Assembly (NCBI GenBank): GCA_030144725.1 | Contig: JASKMD010000019.1 | Span: 3,780,179 to 3,844,178, forward strand | From: Haematococcus lacustris | Lineage: Eukaryota > Chlorophyta > Chlorophyceae > Chlamydomonadales > Haematococcaceae | Reading direction: 5' to 3' | DNA length: 64,000 nucleotides | In this document: one piece after another, positions 62,520 through 64,000 of the stretch | Numbering within the stretch: the first letter of the stretch is position 1 | How the letters are laid out: the number at the start of each line of letters is the position of its first letter | Translations under genes and position numbers: made by a program | Notes under the pieces: generated by a model | Database searches by the model: none | What the model was told of the DNA's origin: nothing | What the model saw: the letters and a program-made list of their open reading frames with translations, nothing else

Positions 62520-62888
62520 CAAGCAGCCACACAGGCAGCAACCTCACAACCTAGGCCCAGCACTCCGCCACCAGCCAGTCGCACCGAGGCTGAGCAGGCA
62601 GCTGAGCCCACCCAGCCCACCAAGGGCACAGGCTAGGGCAAGGGCAAGGTTGCAAAAGCCGACCCAGCATCACAGCCAGGCAGGTGGCTGGACAGAGACT
62701 GGAATGCAGCGCTTAACATGCAGCGCATTGGGGAGAGCAGGTGGCGCCCCCTAGAGCTGTGGTTGTGGCAGGACCTGCCAGCTCTGCCAGCCAAGGGCAA
62801 GGAGTACCCTGACCTAGGCTACAAGCGGTTGCGGGAAAGGCCACCCAAGGCCCAGCAGCAGCAGCAGCAGCCTCCTGTGGCACAGTAG
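62520..62888 (+). pseudogene. Fanzor C-terminus with intact RuvC-III motif
   Basis: The plus-strand frame reads STPPPASRTEAEQAAEPTQP, a single TAG (about 62634), GKGKVAKADPASQPGRW, then LDRDWNAALNMQRIGES (Asp codons at 62691-62693 and 62697-62699), RWRPLELWLWQDLPALPAKG, KEYPDLGYKRLRERPPKAQ, a short poly-Gln and TAG at 62886-62888. D-R-D-x-N-A-A-x-N is the RuvC-III signature of TnpB/Fanzor nucleases. The N-terminal part, RuvC-I and most of RuvC-II are absent, so it is a 5'-truncated copy. It lies just upstream of TTLL1, in the opposite orientation. The 3' flank to about 62990 is similar to that of the copy at 44883-44990. Confidence 0.78.
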
Positions 62889-63354
62889 TGTGTCCTCATT
62901 AAACCTATCATCCGCTAACAAATAGTGCATGTTTGTCATGTCAACTCTAGGCTACAGCCCTGTCACAGGGGTCGGGTAATGATCTAGGTGGTCGGCGCCC
63001 ATGCCATGTGTGTGGGAGGTGATTTTTACAGACAAGACACCACCCCTAGCGAGGGGACAGCGAGGGGAGGGGAAGGACGAGATGTTGCAGGACTTGGCAC
63101 TTGTTGCCCGCTTGACTGATGAGGGAGGTGCTGCCATGTGTCGTTTGTGTAGCTCCCTACATGTCTGTGTCCTGGAAGCGTTACATGCCCCTGTCCCTAC
63201 CCCTGCTGCATTCAATCTGTTACTCCCATTAAAAATGATCCACGCACTGCGTAAGGTCACCCCGGCCGTTGGTCCCGCCAATCCGTGACAGGCGCGACGC
63301 TCACACCACGCGCTAGTGAAGGGTAGCTGAGGCTATCGCGGTAAGTCACGCGCG
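62889..63354. other. Fanzor 3' flank and unassigned sequence
   Basis: 62889-62990 is the element's 3' flank, with the hairpin GCCCTGTCACAGGGGTCGGG at 62957-62976. Beyond it, a 95-codon open frame (63001-63288) has no recognised content. Confidence 0.4.
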
Positions 63355-63807
63355 CTAAAACTCGCGTTTTGGACTGAAGCCTCCCAGATCACTCCGCCCG
63401 CCATTCCCGCGAACTGTGAACATGGTCGCTCGCTGCAGCTTGGCACTCAACGGGATGCGACCGTACGTGGGTCGCAGGTCGAAGCGCAAGATTCCCTGGT
63501 TTGGGTCGGGACCCCTCATGGCCCGTGTACTTCCTAAAAACTGGCCCGGGCCCTTCTAACACTTGAGCCGGGACCTGCCTGATCCTGCCTCCAAGCATGC
63601 ACAGCATCTCACTGAGGTGTCAGCAGCACCGTGCGTGGACTTTGTTTCGCTACCGTGCACTCTGTTGAAGCATTGACCTCATCATTCCTGGGCTTGTGTC
63701 AAGACCTTCAACTTTTTGGCCAGTGGTCCTTTCCACGTGCTTCCACCTTTCACCGATAGCTGGGCGGGTCTATATTCCGGGATGCGGTCCAAGACATGCT
63801 CCATCAC
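63355..63807 (-). other. Possible coding remnants or 3' exon of a minus-strand gene
   Basis: 63807-63682 is a 42-codon phase-0 frame behind an acceptor (ACGACAG) and ending in TGA: VMEHVLDRIPEYRPAQLSVK, then GGSTWKGPLAKKLK. Further down, 63519-63355 reads MRGPDPNQGILRFDLRPTYG, then RIPLSAKLQRATMF. Both have gene-like composition, but I do not recognise them and cannot link them in one frame. Confidence 0.28.
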
Positions 63808-64000
63808 CTGTCGTGGTACATACAATGACAAAATGTGGCAGTGGGTTAATGTGGCATGGGGCGGTCTCATCACTGGGGGGGATTGGCGGCGTCCTCGGGG
63901 GTATCCCCGACGGGTTGGACCATGTGTAATCGCTAGGCGCCCACATCGCTGCGTTTATTGCACTGTGCGAGAAACTCAAGCCGAAAGTTGCGATGGGCCA

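Overview
The window is nuclear DNA of a chlorophyte alga, most likely a chlamydomonadalean flagellate. It is GC-rich. Its genes are broken into many exons with GTGAGG/GTAGGT-type donors and TGCAG acceptors, introns are loaded with micro- and minisatellites, TGTAA motifs lie after stop codons, and two genes are ciliary (CEP104 and a TTLL1-type tubulin ligase). From memory the mobile-element remnants and repeat style resemble Haematococcus lacustris; that species call is inference, since I could run no search.

Layout: (1) 3-1513 (+), the C-terminal exons of an unrecognised protein. (2) 3380-5285 (+), a broken Fanzor-type (eukaryotic TnpB-like) nuclease gene with its RuvC-I motif. (3) 5438-19592 (+), a long F-box/leucine-rich-repeat gene of about 14 exons, with a 4.4 kb repeat-filled intron and several insertions sitting on splice junctions. 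(4) 21042-22839 (-), kinesin-light-chain-like TPR exons that may be the 3' end of (5) CEP104/FAP256 at 23646-30414 (-). (6) 30851-40347 (+), a 2,566-residue, Gln-rich RRM protein, head-to-head with CEP104. (7) 40633-42495, a second, different Fanzor-like remnant carrying a 400 bp CCCCCG array. (8) 43304-43987 (+), a plastid ClpT-like Clp N-domain protein. (9) 46643-52632 (+), an OXA1/YidC-family insertase with C-terminal TPRs (plant OXA2/Cox18 type) carrying one apparent 1-nt frameshift. (10) 53070-62172 (-), TTLL1, whose introns hold most of the giant satellites and a Fanzor C-terminal remnant. (11) 62520-62888 (+), another Fanzor C-terminus with an intact D-R-D-x-N-A-A motif. A possible 3' exon of another minus-strand gene closes the window.

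Exon chains were built by hand from splice signals, reading-phase closure and similarity to remembered family sequences. For CEP104, RRM, the TPR exons and OXA2 (after removing one base) the exon lengths sum to whole codons. The genes do not form an operon. CEP104 and TTLL1 both act on ciliary microtubules, OXA2-like acts in the mitochondrial inner membrane and ClpT in the plastid stroma.

The most interesting content is the mobile and repetitive fraction. There are two lineages of Fanzor-like remnants, with a conserved hairpin region behind the stop codon of one of them. A dispersed retroposon-like family shows 12-15 nt target-site duplications and a fixed 3' end. Insertions sit exactly on exon-intron junctions. 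Giant pyrimidine-rich arrays on the sense strand grow right up to 3' splice sites.
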